From NCBI GenBank assembly GCA_034003745.1, contig JAVEYA010000022.1, positions 1-28,072 of the forward strand: 28,072 nucleotides of DNA. The letters run 5' to 3'. The DNA is from JAVEYA01 sp034003745. Its GTDB lineage: Bacteria > Bacillota > Peptococcia > DRI-13 > PHAD01. The position numbers were made by a program, and so were the translations under genes. Below the pieces are notes generated by a model that saw only the letters and a list, made by a program, of their open reading frames with translations, ran no database searches and had not been told where the DNA came from. This document shows positions 1 through 8,085 of the stretch, piece after piece; the stretch's first letter is position 1, and every line of letters starts with the position of its first letter.

Positions 1-77
1 TGCTTATACTTGGCGGTATTGACATTCGTTACACGGGCAAAATGCTCCGGCGGGAACATTGGAATCTTCTCAAACTA
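1..77 (-). other. prfC: In-frame UAG and continued prfC reading frame
   Basis: The minus-strand codon at 77-75 is TAG. Beyond it the same frame stays open to the window edge (24 codons) and reads FEKIPMFPPEHFARV..., which resembles the part of RF3 that follows domain II in E. coli (KFTGIPNFAPELFRR, quoted from memory). The gene therefore seems to have continued through this position, with UAG replacing a residue that is Lys or Gln in homologues. A single base change from AAG or CAG would produce it. Possible explanations are a nonsense mutation, a sequencing error, or UAG decoding; the sequence alone cannot separate them. Confidence 0.8.
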
Positions 78-1235
78 AAAGCTCCCCTCTTCACTCAATG
101 TATCTCCAATCAAATAAATCCCCGGATCGAATAAGCCGACGATATCGCCCGGAAAAGCTTCTTCAGTGATATTGCGTTCCTGTGCCAGGAATTGTTGCGG
201 CTGCGGTAGCTTAATCTTCTTTCCCAGGCGTACATGATTCACATTCATTCCCCGCTCAAAGCGTCCCGAGCAAACCCGTAAGAAAGCAATCCTGTCACGG
301 TGAGCCGGGTTCATATTGGCCTGTATTTTAAAGACAAAACCGGAAAAGGTCTCGCTCATCGGGTCAATCAGCCCGATGCTACTCTTTTGCGCACGAGGCG
401 AGGGGGCCAGGGTCAGGAAGTGTTCCAGAAAGCTTTGCACGCCAAAGTTATTGATGGCGCTGCCGAAAAAAACCGGCGTGAGAACACCTGCGAGAATTTT
501 CTCTTCATCATAGGGGTCGCCGGCGATATCCAATAAGAGCAGTTCTTCACTGAGTTTCTCATGCAGGACCGGGTCAATGAGGTTTTTTATCGCAGCGTCT
601 TCCAGCCCTTCTTCCTTCAGCTCCAGGAACTCTCTTTTTTTGTCTCCCTGATACAACTCAATCCGGTTATGCCGCCTGTCGTATATGCCCATAAAGTCGG
701 GGCCCATGCCGATGGGCCAGCTGAGGGGACAGGAACGGATACCCAATACGTCTTCCAATTCCTGCAAGAGCGCCAGCGGCTCTTTGCCGTAACGGTCCAT
801 TTTATTGATAAAAGTAAATATCGGGATACCCCGCATACGGCAGACCTTGAATAATTTAATCGTCTGCGCCTCCACCCCTTTGGCCGCGTCCAAAAGCATT
901 ACCGCACTGTCGGCCGCGGTCAACGTGCGGTAGGTGTCCTCACTGAAATCCTGGTGGCCGGGCGTATCAAGAATATTGACCTGATGACCCTGGTAAGCAA
1001 ATTGCATCGCGCTGGAGGTGACGGATATACCACGTTCCTTTTCTATCTCCATCCAGTCCGACATCGCGTAATTGCTTGATTTTCTGCCTTTGACCGCACC
1101 GGCCAGGCGGATGGCGCCGCCAAAGAGCAATAATTTTTCGGTCAGCGTGGTTTTCCCGGCATCCGGGTGAGAGATAATCGCAAAGGTACGCCTGCGCTTC
1201 ACTTCCTGGGCTATTTGTTCTGTAAGGCTGTCCAT
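75..1235 (-). CDS. prfC: Peptide chain release factor 3 (truncated at in-frame UAG)
   Basis: RF3 is a translational GTPase that recycles RF1/RF2 from the ribosome after peptide release. The visible protein has the G1 loop SHPDAGKT, the switch II segment DTPGHQDFSEDTYRT and the G4 motif NKMD, followed by the beta-barrel domain II. I start it at the ATG at 1235 (MDSLTEQ), preceded by GAAAGGA at good spacing. The 60 codons open upstream show no RF3 similarity. The product would be 386 residues before the UAG, against about 525-530 for the family, so the C-terminal domain III is missing unless UAG is read through. RF3 is dispensable in E. coli and absent from some Firmicutes, so a decaying copy is plausible. 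It is divergent from the Uma2 gene. Confidence 0.9.
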   Translation of the reverse strand: MDSLTEQIAQEVKRRRTFAIISHPDAGKTTLTEKLLLFGGAIRLAGAVKGRKSSNYAMSDWMEIEKERGISVTSSAMQFAYQGHQVNILDTPGHQDFSEDTYRTLTAADSAVMLLDAAKGVEAQTIKLFKVCRMRGIPIFTFINKMDRYGKEPLALLQELEDVLGIRSCPLSWPIGMGPDFMGIYDRRHNRIELYQGDKKREFLELKEEGLEDAAIKNLIDPVLHEKLSEELLLLDIAGDPYDEEKILAGVLTPVFFGSAINNFGVQSFLEHFLTLAPSPRAQKSSIGLIDPMSETFSGFVFKIQANMNPAHRDRIAFLRVCSGRFERGMNVNHVRLGKKIKLPQPQQFLAQERNITEEAFPGDIVGLFDPGIYLIGDTLSEEGSF

Positions 1236-1266
1236 AGAATGATTCCTTTCAGCGTTGTCATACCGC

Positions 1267-1275
1267 ATTATATCA
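1267..1275 (-). promoter_or_regulatory. Candidate extended -10 promoter for prfC
   Basis: On the minus strand TGA-TATAAT forms an extended -10 element about 32 bases upstream of the prfC start codon. No good -35 hexamer is seen at 17 bases, which is tolerated for extended -10 promoters. Confidence 0.4.
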
Positions 1276-1408
1276 TAAATCAACCGGAAGCCATTAGTTT
1301 TTCCAAATTTATGTCTTAAAACATAGTATCCTATCTGTACTCGATACTGAAGCTCCCAGCCGTTTGTCAAATCAAAAGAGTTCGTCGCTGCTTTTGTGTT
1401 GTTTTTAA

Positions 1409-1437
1409 TTGACATTAGTTGTTTATGGTTGTATGAT
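1409..1437 (+). promoter_or_regulatory. Sigma-A promoter of the Uma2-family gene
   Basis: TTGACA (1409-1414), a 17-base spacer and TATGAT (1432-1437). The predicted transcription start near 1444 leaves only a 12-base leader, which carries the ribosome binding site CAGGGGTG. Confidence 0.7.
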
Positions 1438-1455
1438 TATCTCAGGGGTGATTTC

Positions 1456-2226
1456 ATGAGTGATTTGCTTACCGCCAGGGAATTGGCGGTGGACTTGAAT
1501 TTATCGGTAGAGACGATCTGGCGTTATACGCGTCAGAAAAAAATACCCGCGGTGGAACTGGGCCCGAAACAATACCGTTATGAAAAAAAGAGTGTCCTGG
1601 CTGCCCTGTCCAGGAACAAAATGTACGAAACGGTAGTACGGGAAGAAAGCCCTGTTTACGGCAAGCAAGGCAATTATACCTACGAAGACTATTTGCAGAT
1701 TCCCGACGAGCCGGGTTATCGCTACGAAATTCTGGAGGGATTTCTGCTCAAAGAACCCTCTCCCATCCCAGTTCACCAACTGGTTTGCCGCGAACTGTTC
1801 TTAGCACTCAAGACTTATTTCGACAAAATTGATCCGATCGGCCAACTCTTTTTTGCCCCTTTGGACGTGACCCTGACCAACCGCAACGTCCTGCAGCCGG
1901 ATATCCTGTTTATATCCGCCGCGCGTCGGGATATTATCCTGCGGGAACGCATTGACGGGCCTTGCGACCTGGTGGTGGAAATCATGTCGCCGTCTAACCG
2001 CCGCAAGGACCGACTGAAGAAAATGGAGATCTACCGCAAGGCGGGAATTCCCCACTACTGGCTGGCGGACCCGGACGAGAAAACGCTGGAGGCTTTCAGT
2101 CTCAAAGAAGGAAACTATGCCCTGGTAGCCGCCGGAGGTCCGGGGGATGATTTTGCACATCCCGATTTTCCGGGGCTGGATTTGGATTTGGATAGGGTAT
2201 TTCACTTCGATTTTCATTCTATATAA
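1456..2226 (+). CDS. Uma2 family (DUF820) nuclease-fold protein with N-terminal helix-turn-helix
   Basis: A 256-residue protein. Residues 1-50 (MSDLLTARELAVDLNLSVET...) look like an excisionase/MerR-type helix-turn-helix, as in DNA-binding domains that read LTARELA..LNLS..TIWRYTR. The rest is a Uma2-family restriction-endonuclease-like (PD-(D/E)XK) domain: YRYEILEG near the start, QPDILFIS with the likely catalytic Asp, then DLVVEIMSPSNRRKD with the catalytic Glu, and the family signature YRKAGIPHYWLADP. The start at 1456 follows AGGGGTG and excludes 20 upstream codons that overlap the promoter. It stands alone with its own promoter. Uma2 proteins are abundant in cyanobacteria and some Clostridia, and their biological role is unknown. 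The fused helix-turn-helix suggests DNA targeting or autoregulation (inference). Confidence 0.85.
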   Translation: MSDLLTARELAVDLNLSVETIWRYTRQKKIPAVELGPKQYRYEKKSVLAALSRNKMYETVVREESPVYGKQGNYTYEDYLQIPDEPGYRYEILEGFLLKEPSPIPVHQLVCRELFLALKTYFDKIDPIGQLFFAPLDVTLTNRNVLQPDILFISAARRDIILRERIDGPCDLVVEIMSPSNRRKDRLKKMEIYRKAGIPHYWLADPDEKTLEAFSLKEGNYALVAAGGPGDDFAHPDFPGLDLDLDRVFHFDFHSI

Positions 2227-2255
2227 TAAAATAACCTACCCCATTACAGAGTAGG
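2222..2255 (-). terminator. Terminator after tRNA-Val(CAC)
   Basis: On the minus strand CCTAC (2255-2251) and GTAGG (2239-2235) form a stem downstream of the tRNA, followed by a T-rich tract (TTATTTTATTATA). A closely related hairpin follows the second tRNA-Val gene at 17341-17377. Confidence 0.5.
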
Positions 2256-2268
2256 CGATATCTTTTTA

Positions 2269-2345
2269 TGGTGGGCGGTAATGGATTCGAACCATCGACC
2301 CCATGCATGTGAGGCATGTACTCTAACCGACTGAGCTAACCGCCC
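2269..2345 (-). tRNA. tRNA-Val (anticodon CAC)
   Basis: A 77-base cloverleaf with acceptor GGGCGGT/ACCGCCC, D-arm with GTTAGAG, anticodon stem CATGC/GCATG around the loop CTCACAT (anticodon CAC, reads GUG), T-arm with GGTTCGAATCC, discriminator A and an encoded CCA end. It is very similar to the tRNA-Val(GAC) at 17390-17466 apart from the anticodon arm. The 127 bases from 2346 to 2472 hold its weak AT-rich promoter region (a TATAAT at -10 position, no clear -35) and nothing else I recognise. Confidence 0.97.
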
Positions 2346-2472
2346 GCTTATTATTTGTAAATTATATTATACAATTTTTTATTCGAATTTAAAAGTAACT
2401 GTGTAATGTTTTCTTGGGTTTTTCGTATATAATCCTATCATAGCATACAAACCAGTTACTGCCAATTATCTG

Positions 2473-2793
2473 TCATTGCACCACTACAGCCGTACCGGAG
2501 GCAGTAACCATCAGCATATTACCGGCTTGGCCTAAGACTTCATAGTCGATATCCACGCCAACCACGGCATTACAGCCCAATGATTCAGCCCGTTTGGTCA
2601 TTTCTCGCAAAGCGTCTTCCCGGGCTTGAATGAGTTCCCCCTCATAGGAACCGGACCTGCCGCCGAAAAAATTGGTCAATCCGGCGGCAATATCTTTTAT
2701 AACATTCACCCCGGTAATTACTTCGCCGAATACTACCCCTTTGTATTCCGTTATTCTCTTGCCTTCAACCGATGGAGTCGTCGTGATAATCAT
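2473..2793 (-). CDS. UPF0145 (YbjQ) family protein
   Basis: A 106-residue protein of the YbjQ/UPF0145 family (also described as a heavy-metal-binding domain family). It matches the family along its whole length: MIITTTPSVEGKRI at the start, GVVFGEVITGVN, the central GGRSGSYEGELI, then ALREMTKRAESLGCNAVVGVDIDYE and a C-terminal hydrophobic strand. Known members form pentameric rings. Their function is unclear. There is no signal peptide or membrane segment. Translation starts at an ATG behind GGAGGG. It is transcribed alone from the promoter at 2829-2857, although readthrough from the dinB operon is possible because no terminator is visible between them. Confidence 0.9.
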   Translation of the reverse strand: MIITTTPSVEGKRITEYKGVVFGEVITGVNVIKDIAAGLTNFFGGRSGSYEGELIQAREDALREMTKRAESLGCNAVVGVDIDYEVLGQAGNMLMVTASGTAVVVQ

Positions 2794-2828
2794 GATTATC
2801 CCTCCAAATATTTATTTGCTTCTCTTTA

Positions 2829-2857
2829 ATTATGATGAATACAGTCAGGATTAGCAA
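2829..2857 (-). promoter_or_regulatory. Sigma-A promoter of the UPF0145 gene
   Basis: On the minus strand TTGCTA (2857-2852), a 17-base spacer and CATAAT (2834-2829), about 35 bases before the start codon. Confidence 0.5.
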
Positions 2858-2874
2858 GAGGATGGGCTTCTTTG

Positions 2875-3114
2875 TTATTTCTTCCCTTCCATAAACCAAC
2901 GCCCTTCTTCAAAGAAGAGGTACACTTCCTTGCCTCGGACCCGGCAGCGGTAGCGCAGGCCCTGGCCCCCCACTTTCAGGCTGGCGGCTTTACAGCATTC
3001 ATAAACTCTGTCTATCTCATATTTTACGCCATTTTCCCAAATAAAGGAACGGGGAAGGAGGGATCCTTCCCGGGAGAACTCGGCGGTAACGTCCACAAAA
3101 ACCTTTTTCATCAA
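2875..3114 (-). CDS. Small conserved protein downstream of dinB
   Basis: A 79-residue soluble protein of unknown function. It is rich in charged and aromatic residues (FIWENGVKYEIDRVYE, RYRCRVRGKEVYLFFEEGRW) and reads like a small all-beta domain. Similar small proteins are encoded beside DNA polymerase IV genes in other bacteria (I think of the DUF6504 type, but this is from memory and unchecked). Its AAGGTGG ribosome binding site overlaps the dinB stop codon and only 10 bases separate the genes, so it is almost certainly co-transcribed with dinB under SOS control. Two consecutive ATG codons (3114 and 3111) could serve as start. A role accessory to translesion synthesis is suggested only by position. 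Confidence 0.75.
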   Translation of the reverse strand: MMKKVFVDVTAEFSREGSLLPRSFIWENGVKYEIDRVYECCKAASLKVGGQGLRYRCRVRGKEVYLFFEEGRWFMEGKK

Positions 3115-3124
3115 TCAAACCACC

Positions 3125-4366
3125 TTAGCGAAAAAATGAAACGGGGTGAATAACATTCTCCTCCACCGGATTGGCGTTCAGGGGCGTGTCGGTCAGGAGT
3201 ACTCCCCTTTGCACGGCGTAATGGCCGAATCTCCTGCGAATCTCATCCATACTTCTTTCCAAGGCTTCCAGCTTCAGCTGCCTGGCCTGGCCGTCAAAGA
3301 AGGACAGTTGGATACAACTGTCCGCTGTGACCAGGTCCGTGACCCGAACCCCCAGAGAACGGATGGGCTTCTGCCAGTCATAGTTGTCCTGAAATATGGT
3401 CAGGGCTTTTTCGGCGATAGGGCCGGAGGCATAAGTAGCGTTGGCCAGCTTCGCTTGGCGCTCCAGGGAAAAGAGGGTGTTATCACGGATGTAAATCTGG
3501 ACCGTCCTGCCTTTTAAATGATGCTTTCTCAAGCGTTGGGCCACGCTGTCGGATAGTGCGTAGATTAGGATTTTGGCGTCCTGGAGGCTTTGCAGGTCCC
3601 GGGGCGTAGTCATGCTGTTGCCAATACCTTTGATGGCATTTTCAAAGCCTGCTTTGCTTACAGGCGTTTCGTCAAACCCATTGGCAAAAGTCCATAAGAC
3701 TTCCCCCCATTTGCCCAAAATTCTTTTTAGGTAGGCCGGGGAGGAAGCGGCCAGCTTGCCGATGGTGGTAATGGCCAGGTTCTCCAATTTTCTTTTGGTG
3801 GAGCGGCCCACATAGAGCAGTTCCCCCACCGGCAGGGGCCAGACAATCTGCTGATAGTTCTCCCTGCTGATGATGGTGACAGCGTCAGGCTTTTTCAGGT
3901 CGCTGCCCAGCTTGGCGAAGGTTTTGTTATAACTGACGCCCACGGAAACCGTAACGCCCAGTTCCTTTTTCATGCGCTCTCTGATCTCTTGGGCCATCTT
4001 CTCCCCCGAACCGAAAAGCCCGGTGCTGCCCGTAACGTCCAGCCAGCACTCGTCAATGCCGAAGGCCTCAATCTGGTCCGTATACCGGGCATACACCTCC
4101 CGGGCCTCTTGGGCAAAACGGAGGTAGAGCGGGTAATTGGGGTTGACGATGATTAACTGAGGGCATTTTTTCCTGGCCTGCCAGATTGCCTCACCGGTAA
4201 TAACACCGTACTGTTTTGCTATTTGATTTTTTGTCAGCACAATGCCATGCCGCAGGTCAGCCCTGCCGCACACCGCCACCGGCTTATCCCGGATAGCGGG
4301 GTTATACAGGCACTCCACCGAGGCGTAGAAACTATTGAGGTCGCAGTGTAAGATAACCTTTTCCAT
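3125..4366 (-). CDS. dinB: DNA polymerase IV (Y-family, DinB)
   Basis: An error-prone translesion DNA polymerase acting at stalled replication forks. The catalytic motifs are present: HCDLNSFYASVE near the N-terminus (first metal-binding Asp) and FGIDECWLD (second Asp-Glu pair, about residues 105-106). A little-finger domain follows, and the C-terminal part carries QLSFFD, a good beta-clamp-binding motif that tethers the enzyme to the replisome. The 413-residue length is normal. I choose the ATG at 4366 (MEKVILHCD), behind GAGAGG. An in-frame GTG at 4378 would add four residues but has no ribosome binding site. A LexA-type operator lies in the promoter, and the small gene downstream forms an operon with it. 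Confidence 0.96.
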   Translation of the reverse strand: MEKVILHCDLNSFYASVECLYNPAIRDKPVAVCGRADLRHGIVLTKNQIAKQYGVITGEAIWQARKKCPQLIIVNPNYPLYLRFAQEAREVYARYTDQIEAFGIDECWLDVTGSTGLFGSGEKMAQEIRERMKKELGVTVSVGVSYNKTFAKLGSDLKKPDAVTIISRENYQQIVWPLPVGELLYVGRSTKRKLENLAITTIGKLAASSPAYLKRILGKWGEVLWTFANGFDETPVSKAGFENAIKGIGNSMTTPRDLQSLQDAKILIYALSDSVAQRLRKHHLKGRTVQIYIRDNTLFSLERQAKLANATYASGPIAEKALTIFQDNYDWQKPIRSLGVRVTDLVTADSCIQLSFFDGQARQLKLEALERSMDEIRRRFGHYAVQRGVLLTDTPLNANPVEENVIHPVSFFR

Positions 4367-4400
4367 GAAGCCTCTCACTTACGCAATGGATTATAAGAGT

Positions 4401-4429
4401 ATTATATAATCGAACATACGTTTGTGTAA
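4401..4429 (-). promoter_or_regulatory. Sigma-A promoter of dinB
   Basis: On the minus strand TTACAC (4429-4424), a 17-base spacer and TATAAT (4406-4401). A second TATAAT occurs at 4395-4390 and could also be used. The LexA box fills most of the spacer, so bound repressor would block RNA polymerase. Confidence 0.55.
4411..4424. promoter_or_regulatory. LexA (DinR) operator / SOS box
   Basis: CGAACATACGTTTG matches the Bacillus-type LexA consensus CGAACRNRYGTTYG at every defined position and sits between the -35 and -10 elements of dinB. This is the classical arrangement for SOS repression. Confidence 0.85.
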
Positions 4430-4468
4430 AGTGGCAGTTCATGGTAACCATCATAACAATTATCTATT

Positions 4469-4502
4469 GAAAAAAATGTAGTGGATTATAAATCCACTAC
4501 AT
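4469..4502 (-). terminator. Rho-independent terminator of the TRAP/CoA-transferase operon
   Basis: On the minus strand the perfect inverted repeat ATGTAGTGGAT/ATCCACTACAT is followed by a run of seven T. It lies 42 bases after the stop codon of the CoA-transferase, the last gene of the operon. Confidence 0.9.
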
Positions 4503-4543
4503 CAATTAAGAAGGGATAGAGATAATTGTAATTGTCTTTTGTT

Positions 4544-6106
4544 TTATATAACTTTCAATCCCATCTTTCCCAAACTGAATATTGAATGATCCATTTCTTT
4601 TATATTTTGGGAAATAACGGGCTTAAACTCCATCTGTTTTAGAACATCTTTTTCCAGGTCAATCCCTGGTGCTATTTCTATCAATTCTAATCCGTTTTTT
4701 ACCAACCGAAAGACAGCCCGTTCCGTCACGTAATAGACTGTTTGTCCCTTTTCCGTCGCATACTCGCCACTGAAAGACAGTTGTTCAACTGATTTGACAA
4801 ACTTTTTGTTTTTGCCTTCCTGAACAATCATCATGCTGTTATTTTCGATTTTTACTTCCAGGCCACCCGCTGTAAAAGTGCCGCAGAATATCACTTTTTT
4901 GGCGGTCTGAGTAATGTTTATGAAGCCCCCGACTCCGGCTATTCTCGGTCCAAACTTACTCACATTCACATTGCCCATCCTGTCGGTCTCAGCCATGCCC
5001 AGGCAAGCCAAGTCTAATCCTCCGCCGTTATAAAAATCGAACTGGTAGGGTTGGTCAATTATCGCTTCAGGATTGATTGAGGCGCCAAAATTTAACCCGC
5101 CCTGCGGTATGCCCCCTATTACCCCGGATTCTACAGTAAGATGTATCGCATCCTCCACTCCTTCTTCCGCTGCTATAACCGCTACTCCTTCAGGCATACC
5201 TACTCCAAGATTGACTATAGCGCCAGGCATGAGTTCCGCTGCAACTCTTCTGGCAATTATTTTTCTTTCATTCATCAGCATAGGCTTAAATTCAACAGAT
5301 GGTATTCTTATTTCACCGGTAAATCCGGAATTATAAATTTCTGCGAAAGACTGCATATGATTTTCCGGTTTCGCAACTACCAAGGCGTCTACATAGATTC
5401 CGGGTATTTTAACCTGTCTGGGGTTTAAACTACCCGCCTGAGCCAACCGCTCAACTTGTACGATAACAATACCCCCAGAATTTTTAGCAGCCTGACAAAT
5501 AGAAAGTATTTCCAGTGGTGCAGCTTCTTTTTCTAAAGTGACATTTCCTTTCTCATCGGCTGTAGTCCCTCTCACGAGAGCAACATCAACCGGGAATGTT
5601 TTATACATCAGCCAATCCCGGCTTCGCAAATTTACCAATTCTATCATATCCTCAGTTGTTCGTTCGTTCAGTTTTCCACCTTGAACCCGTGGGTCAACAA
5701 GCGTTTTTAAACCAATATGCGTAATCGTTCCGGGGTTTCCTGCTGCGATATCACGGAAGAGATGGCTTATCACACCCTGAGGAAAATTATAAGCTTCAAT
5801 TTTATTTTCTACAGCCAGTCTGCCTAACTTGGGAGCTAAGTTCCAGTGTCCACCTACTACCCTTTTTACCAAGCCCTCGTGCCCATAATGATTCAATCCC
5901 TTGTCTTTTCTGTCTCCCTGCCCAGCCGCATAAATAAGTGTTAAATCTCTGGGATGACCTGTTTCAAGAAAACTTTGTTCCATATATAATGACAGCTCTT
6001 CCGGATGACCTAATCCAACGAATCCAGATACAGCGACTGTCGCACCATCTTTTATCAATTTTACTGCCTCACTGGCACTGATTACTTTATTTTTCGCAAG
6101 TAGCAT
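4544..6106 (-). CDS. Acyl-CoA:carboxylate CoA-transferase (propionate/acetate CoA-transferase type)
   Basis: A 520-residue family I CoA-transferase with both halves fused, as in propionate CoA-transferase (Pct) and YdiF. Enzymes of this family move CoA between carboxylic acids through a covalent glutamyl-CoA intermediate. The N-terminal half begins with SASEAVKLIKDGATVAVSGF and the C-terminal half holds the active-site motif ESGVIGG, with E326 as expected nucleophile, followed by GGLNFG and a GGGLDLACLGMAE segment. It starts at an ATG behind AAGGGGG and is the last gene of the sigma-54 operon, 49 bases after dctM. In this context it could activate the imported acid, or release acetate or propionate from the end-product acyl-CoA while conserving the thioester (inference). 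Pct-like, 3-oxoacid and 4-hydroxybutyrate transferases cannot be told apart by eye. Confidence 0.9.
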   Translation of the reverse strand: MLLAKNKVISASEAVKLIKDGATVAVSGFVGLGHPEELSLYMEQSFLETGHPRDLTLIYAAGQGDRKDKGLNHYGHEGLVKRVVGGHWNLAPKLGRLAVENKIEAYNFPQGVISHLFRDIAAGNPGTITHIGLKTLVDPRVQGGKLNERTTEDMIELVNLRSRDWLMYKTFPVDVALVRGTTADEKGNVTLEKEAAPLEILSICQAAKNSGGIVIVQVERLAQAGSLNPRQVKIPGIYVDALVVAKPENHMQSFAEIYNSGFTGEIRIPSVEFKPMLMNERKIIARRVAAELMPGAIVNLGVGMPEGVAVIAAEEGVEDAIHLTVESGVIGGIPQGGLNFGASINPEAIIDQPYQFDFYNGGGLDLACLGMAETDRMGNVNVSKFGPRIAGVGGFINITQTAKKVIFCGTFTAGGLEVKIENNSMMIVQEGKNKKFVKSVEQLSFSGEYATEKGQTVYYVTERAVFRLVKNGLELIEIAPGIDLEKDVLKQMEFKPVISQNIKEMDHSIFSLGKMGLKVI

Positions 6107-6155
6107 AACTGAACCCCCTTTTATATATTTTGAATCGTAATAGTATTAAGAAAAT

Positions 6156-7466
6156 TTATTTCAGCATCAAATTGGGTAACCAAATGCCTATCTGTGGGAA
6201 GAAGATTATAAGCAATAAACAGATCAACTGTATTGCTATAAATGGTATGGCCGACATTAAGACGTCTTTCGTAGTTACATCTGGCGGAGCAACAGCTTTT
6301 AACGCAAACAAACTATATCCAAAAGGAGGTGAAATATATGCTATCTGCATTGTAATGTTGAAGAGCACGCCAAACCATAATGGATCAAATTTAAAAGCTG
6401 TTATTATTGGCATGAAAATAGGCACACAAATAGCGATAATTCCGAAACTATCGATAAACATACCTAAGACTAGAAGAATCAATAACATTATTGCGAGTAT
6501 CCCATATTTACCAAAAGGCAAGGCTGTAATTATACCGCTTACAAGATCGATCCCGCCTGTAGCAGTGAATACTTGCGCGAAAAATGTAGCACTTAAAATA
6601 ATCCACATAATGTAAGTGCTAAGTGTCATCGTTGACATACAAGCTTCATAAAGCTTTTTCCAGGTCAACCGGCGTAACACCAAACCACATATTATGGATC
6701 CAACCGCGCCCACACCTGCAGCCTCTGTCGGAGTGGCTATCCCGCTAAAGATTGCTCCAAGTACAGCGATGATCAATAGACAGGGAAGTATGATATTTCT
6801 CAGCGAAGTGATTTTCTCTCCCCATGAAGCTCTCTCTTCTTTAGGCGGCGCTGGGCACAAATCCTTTTGGATAAAGCATCGGACTATGATATAAACAATA
6901 TACATTCCGCTAAGCAGAAGTCCCGGAATGATTCCCCCTATCAGCAGCTTCCCCACTGACAATCCACTGAACAGAGCATACGTAACTATGATAATACTGG
7001 GCGGGATAAGGATTCCCAGCGTGCCCCCTGCTAAAATGCTCCCAACCGACATTTGTTTATCGTATTGCCGCTTTCTCATGGCCGGCAATGCAACTACACC
7101 CATAGCTACAATAGCCCCAGCCACAATACCTGTCATAGCTGCAAGATTTGTACAAACGATTATTGTGGCAACTGCCAAACCGCCTCTTAATCCACCGGCC
7201 CATTTATAAACTGCATCAAATAAGTCTTCTGCTAAATCTACCTTTTCCAGAATAACCGACATTAAAATAAATAAAGGTACTGCCAATATTGTAAAATTAC
7301 CTACCCACCCCATCGTACGACCCACTATCCCAAAAAGAGAATCAGGACCCCAAAGGAAAATAGTAAAAAGGCTACCAACACCACCCATAGCCCAAGCCAT
7401 GGGCACTCCAAGTCCTATCAATACCAAAAGGGCAGCTAACATTATTAAAGGCGCTATAACAATCAT
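6156..7466 (-). CDS. dctM: TRAP transporter large permease subunit DctM
   Basis: A 436-residue integral membrane protein of the DctM family, with about 12 hydrophobic segments spread over its length. Family features visible are GVPMAWAMGG near the N-terminus, GTLGILIPPSIIIVTYA and, in the second half, FIDSFGIIAICVPIFMPI and ISPPFGYSLFALK. It is the ion-coupled channel of a tripartite (TRAP) importer that takes up organic acids, driven by the sodium gradient in characterised members. Its ATG overlaps the dctQ stop (ATGA), indicating translational coupling. It lies between dctQ and the CoA-transferase gene. Confidence 0.96.
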   Translation of the reverse strand: MIVIAPLIMLAALLVLIGLGVPMAWAMGGVGSLFTIFLWGPDSLFGIVGRTMGWVGNFTILAVPLFILMSVILEKVDLAEDLFDAVYKWAGGLRGGLAVATIIVCTNLAAMTGIVAGAIVAMGVVALPAMRKRQYDKQMSVGSILAGGTLGILIPPSIIIVTYALFSGLSVGKLLIGGIIPGLLLSGMYIVYIIVRCFIQKDLCPAPPKEERASWGEKITSLRNIILPCLLIIAVLGAIFSGIATPTEAAGVGAVGSIICGLVLRRLTWKKLYEACMSTMTLSTYIMWIILSATFFAQVFTATGGIDLVSGIITALPFGKYGILAIMLLILLVLGMFIDSFGIIAICVPIFMPIITAFKFDPLWFGVLFNITMQIAYISPPFGYSLFALKAVAPPDVTTKDVLMSAIPFIAIQLICLLLIIFFPQIGIWLPNLMLK

Positions 7467-7966
7467 TTGTATTCCCCGCCTTCCCTAACTATGCTAATAT
7501 CCCGTATTACTTTGGCAAAACCCTGCAGCAGCAATAAAAAAGCACCCAATGCGATGCATAGTTCAACCGGCCAGATAGGCGGTCCCCATATGGAGAAACT
7601 GCGTTTGCCAATCAACATATCCTCCCAACCGAGGATCAATGAATGATAAAACATAGTTCCGATAAATAGGAAGAAAAAAAGAGCACCAAATAAATCAGCT
7701 ATTGCTTTGGTACGTTTTGAAAATTTCTCAGCGATTATGTCGACTTTGATATGTTTATCGTAGAGCACATCATATGCTCCCGCTATCAACCACTGAATTC
7801 CGAACAAGTAATATGTAAGTTCGGCTGACCAAATGGTCGGGCTGTTAAAGATGTATCTCATAATCACTTCAAATATGACCAGAAAGGTATAAATTAATGT
7901 TATATAGCTGACAATTTTGCCAATTCTATCGTTAATTATGTCAATAATTTTGAGTATACCTTTCAT
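7463..7966 (-). CDS. dctQ: TRAP transporter small permease subunit DctQ
   Basis: A 167-residue protein with four predicted membrane segments, the usual size and topology of DctQ, which associates with DctM in the membrane. Family-like stretches are YTFLVIFEVIMRYIFNSPTIWSAE and the conserved tryptophan-rich region near WGPPIWPVE. The ATG at 7966 follows AGAGGTG. It overlaps dctM by four bases and is separated from dctP by 119 bases that contain a long hairpin. Confidence 0.93.
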   Translation of the reverse strand: MKGILKIIDIINDRIGKIVSYITLIYTFLVIFEVIMRYIFNSPTIWSAELTYYLFGIQWLIAGAYDVLYDKHIKVDIIAEKFSKRTKAIADLFGALFFFLFIGTMFYHSLILGWEDMLIGKRSFSIWGPPIWPVELCIALGAFLLLLQGFAKVIRDISIVREGGEYK

Positions 7967-8018
7967 TATTTAGCTTCACCTCTTTAAAATATAAATTTTC
8001 GAATATTGAATAATGGTT

Positions 8019-8058
8019 ATCCTGCCCGGTATGGTAAATGATCCATACCGGGTAGGAT
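8019..8058. other. Long intercistronic hairpin between dctP and dctQ
   Basis: ATCCTGCCCGGTATGG and CCATACCGGGTAGGAT form a 16-bp stem with one G:T-type mismatch and an 8-base loop. In the minus (operon) direction no T-run follows, so it is probably not a full terminator. On the plus strand it is followed by TTTTT. It could stabilise the upstream mRNA and raise the amount of DctP relative to the permease subunits (inference). Confidence 0.7.
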
Positions 8059-8085
8059 TTTTATGATTGCCATAGTAGAGTCAAC

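Noticed and set aside
300..854. Open frames on the plus strand across prfC
   Set aside because: They are antisense to conserved RF3 sequence, have no ribosome binding sites and resemble nothing.
1236..1415. N-terminal extension of RF3 by 60 codons
   Set aside because: It overlaps the promoter region, has no RF3 similarity, and the ATG at 1235 has a good ribosome binding site.
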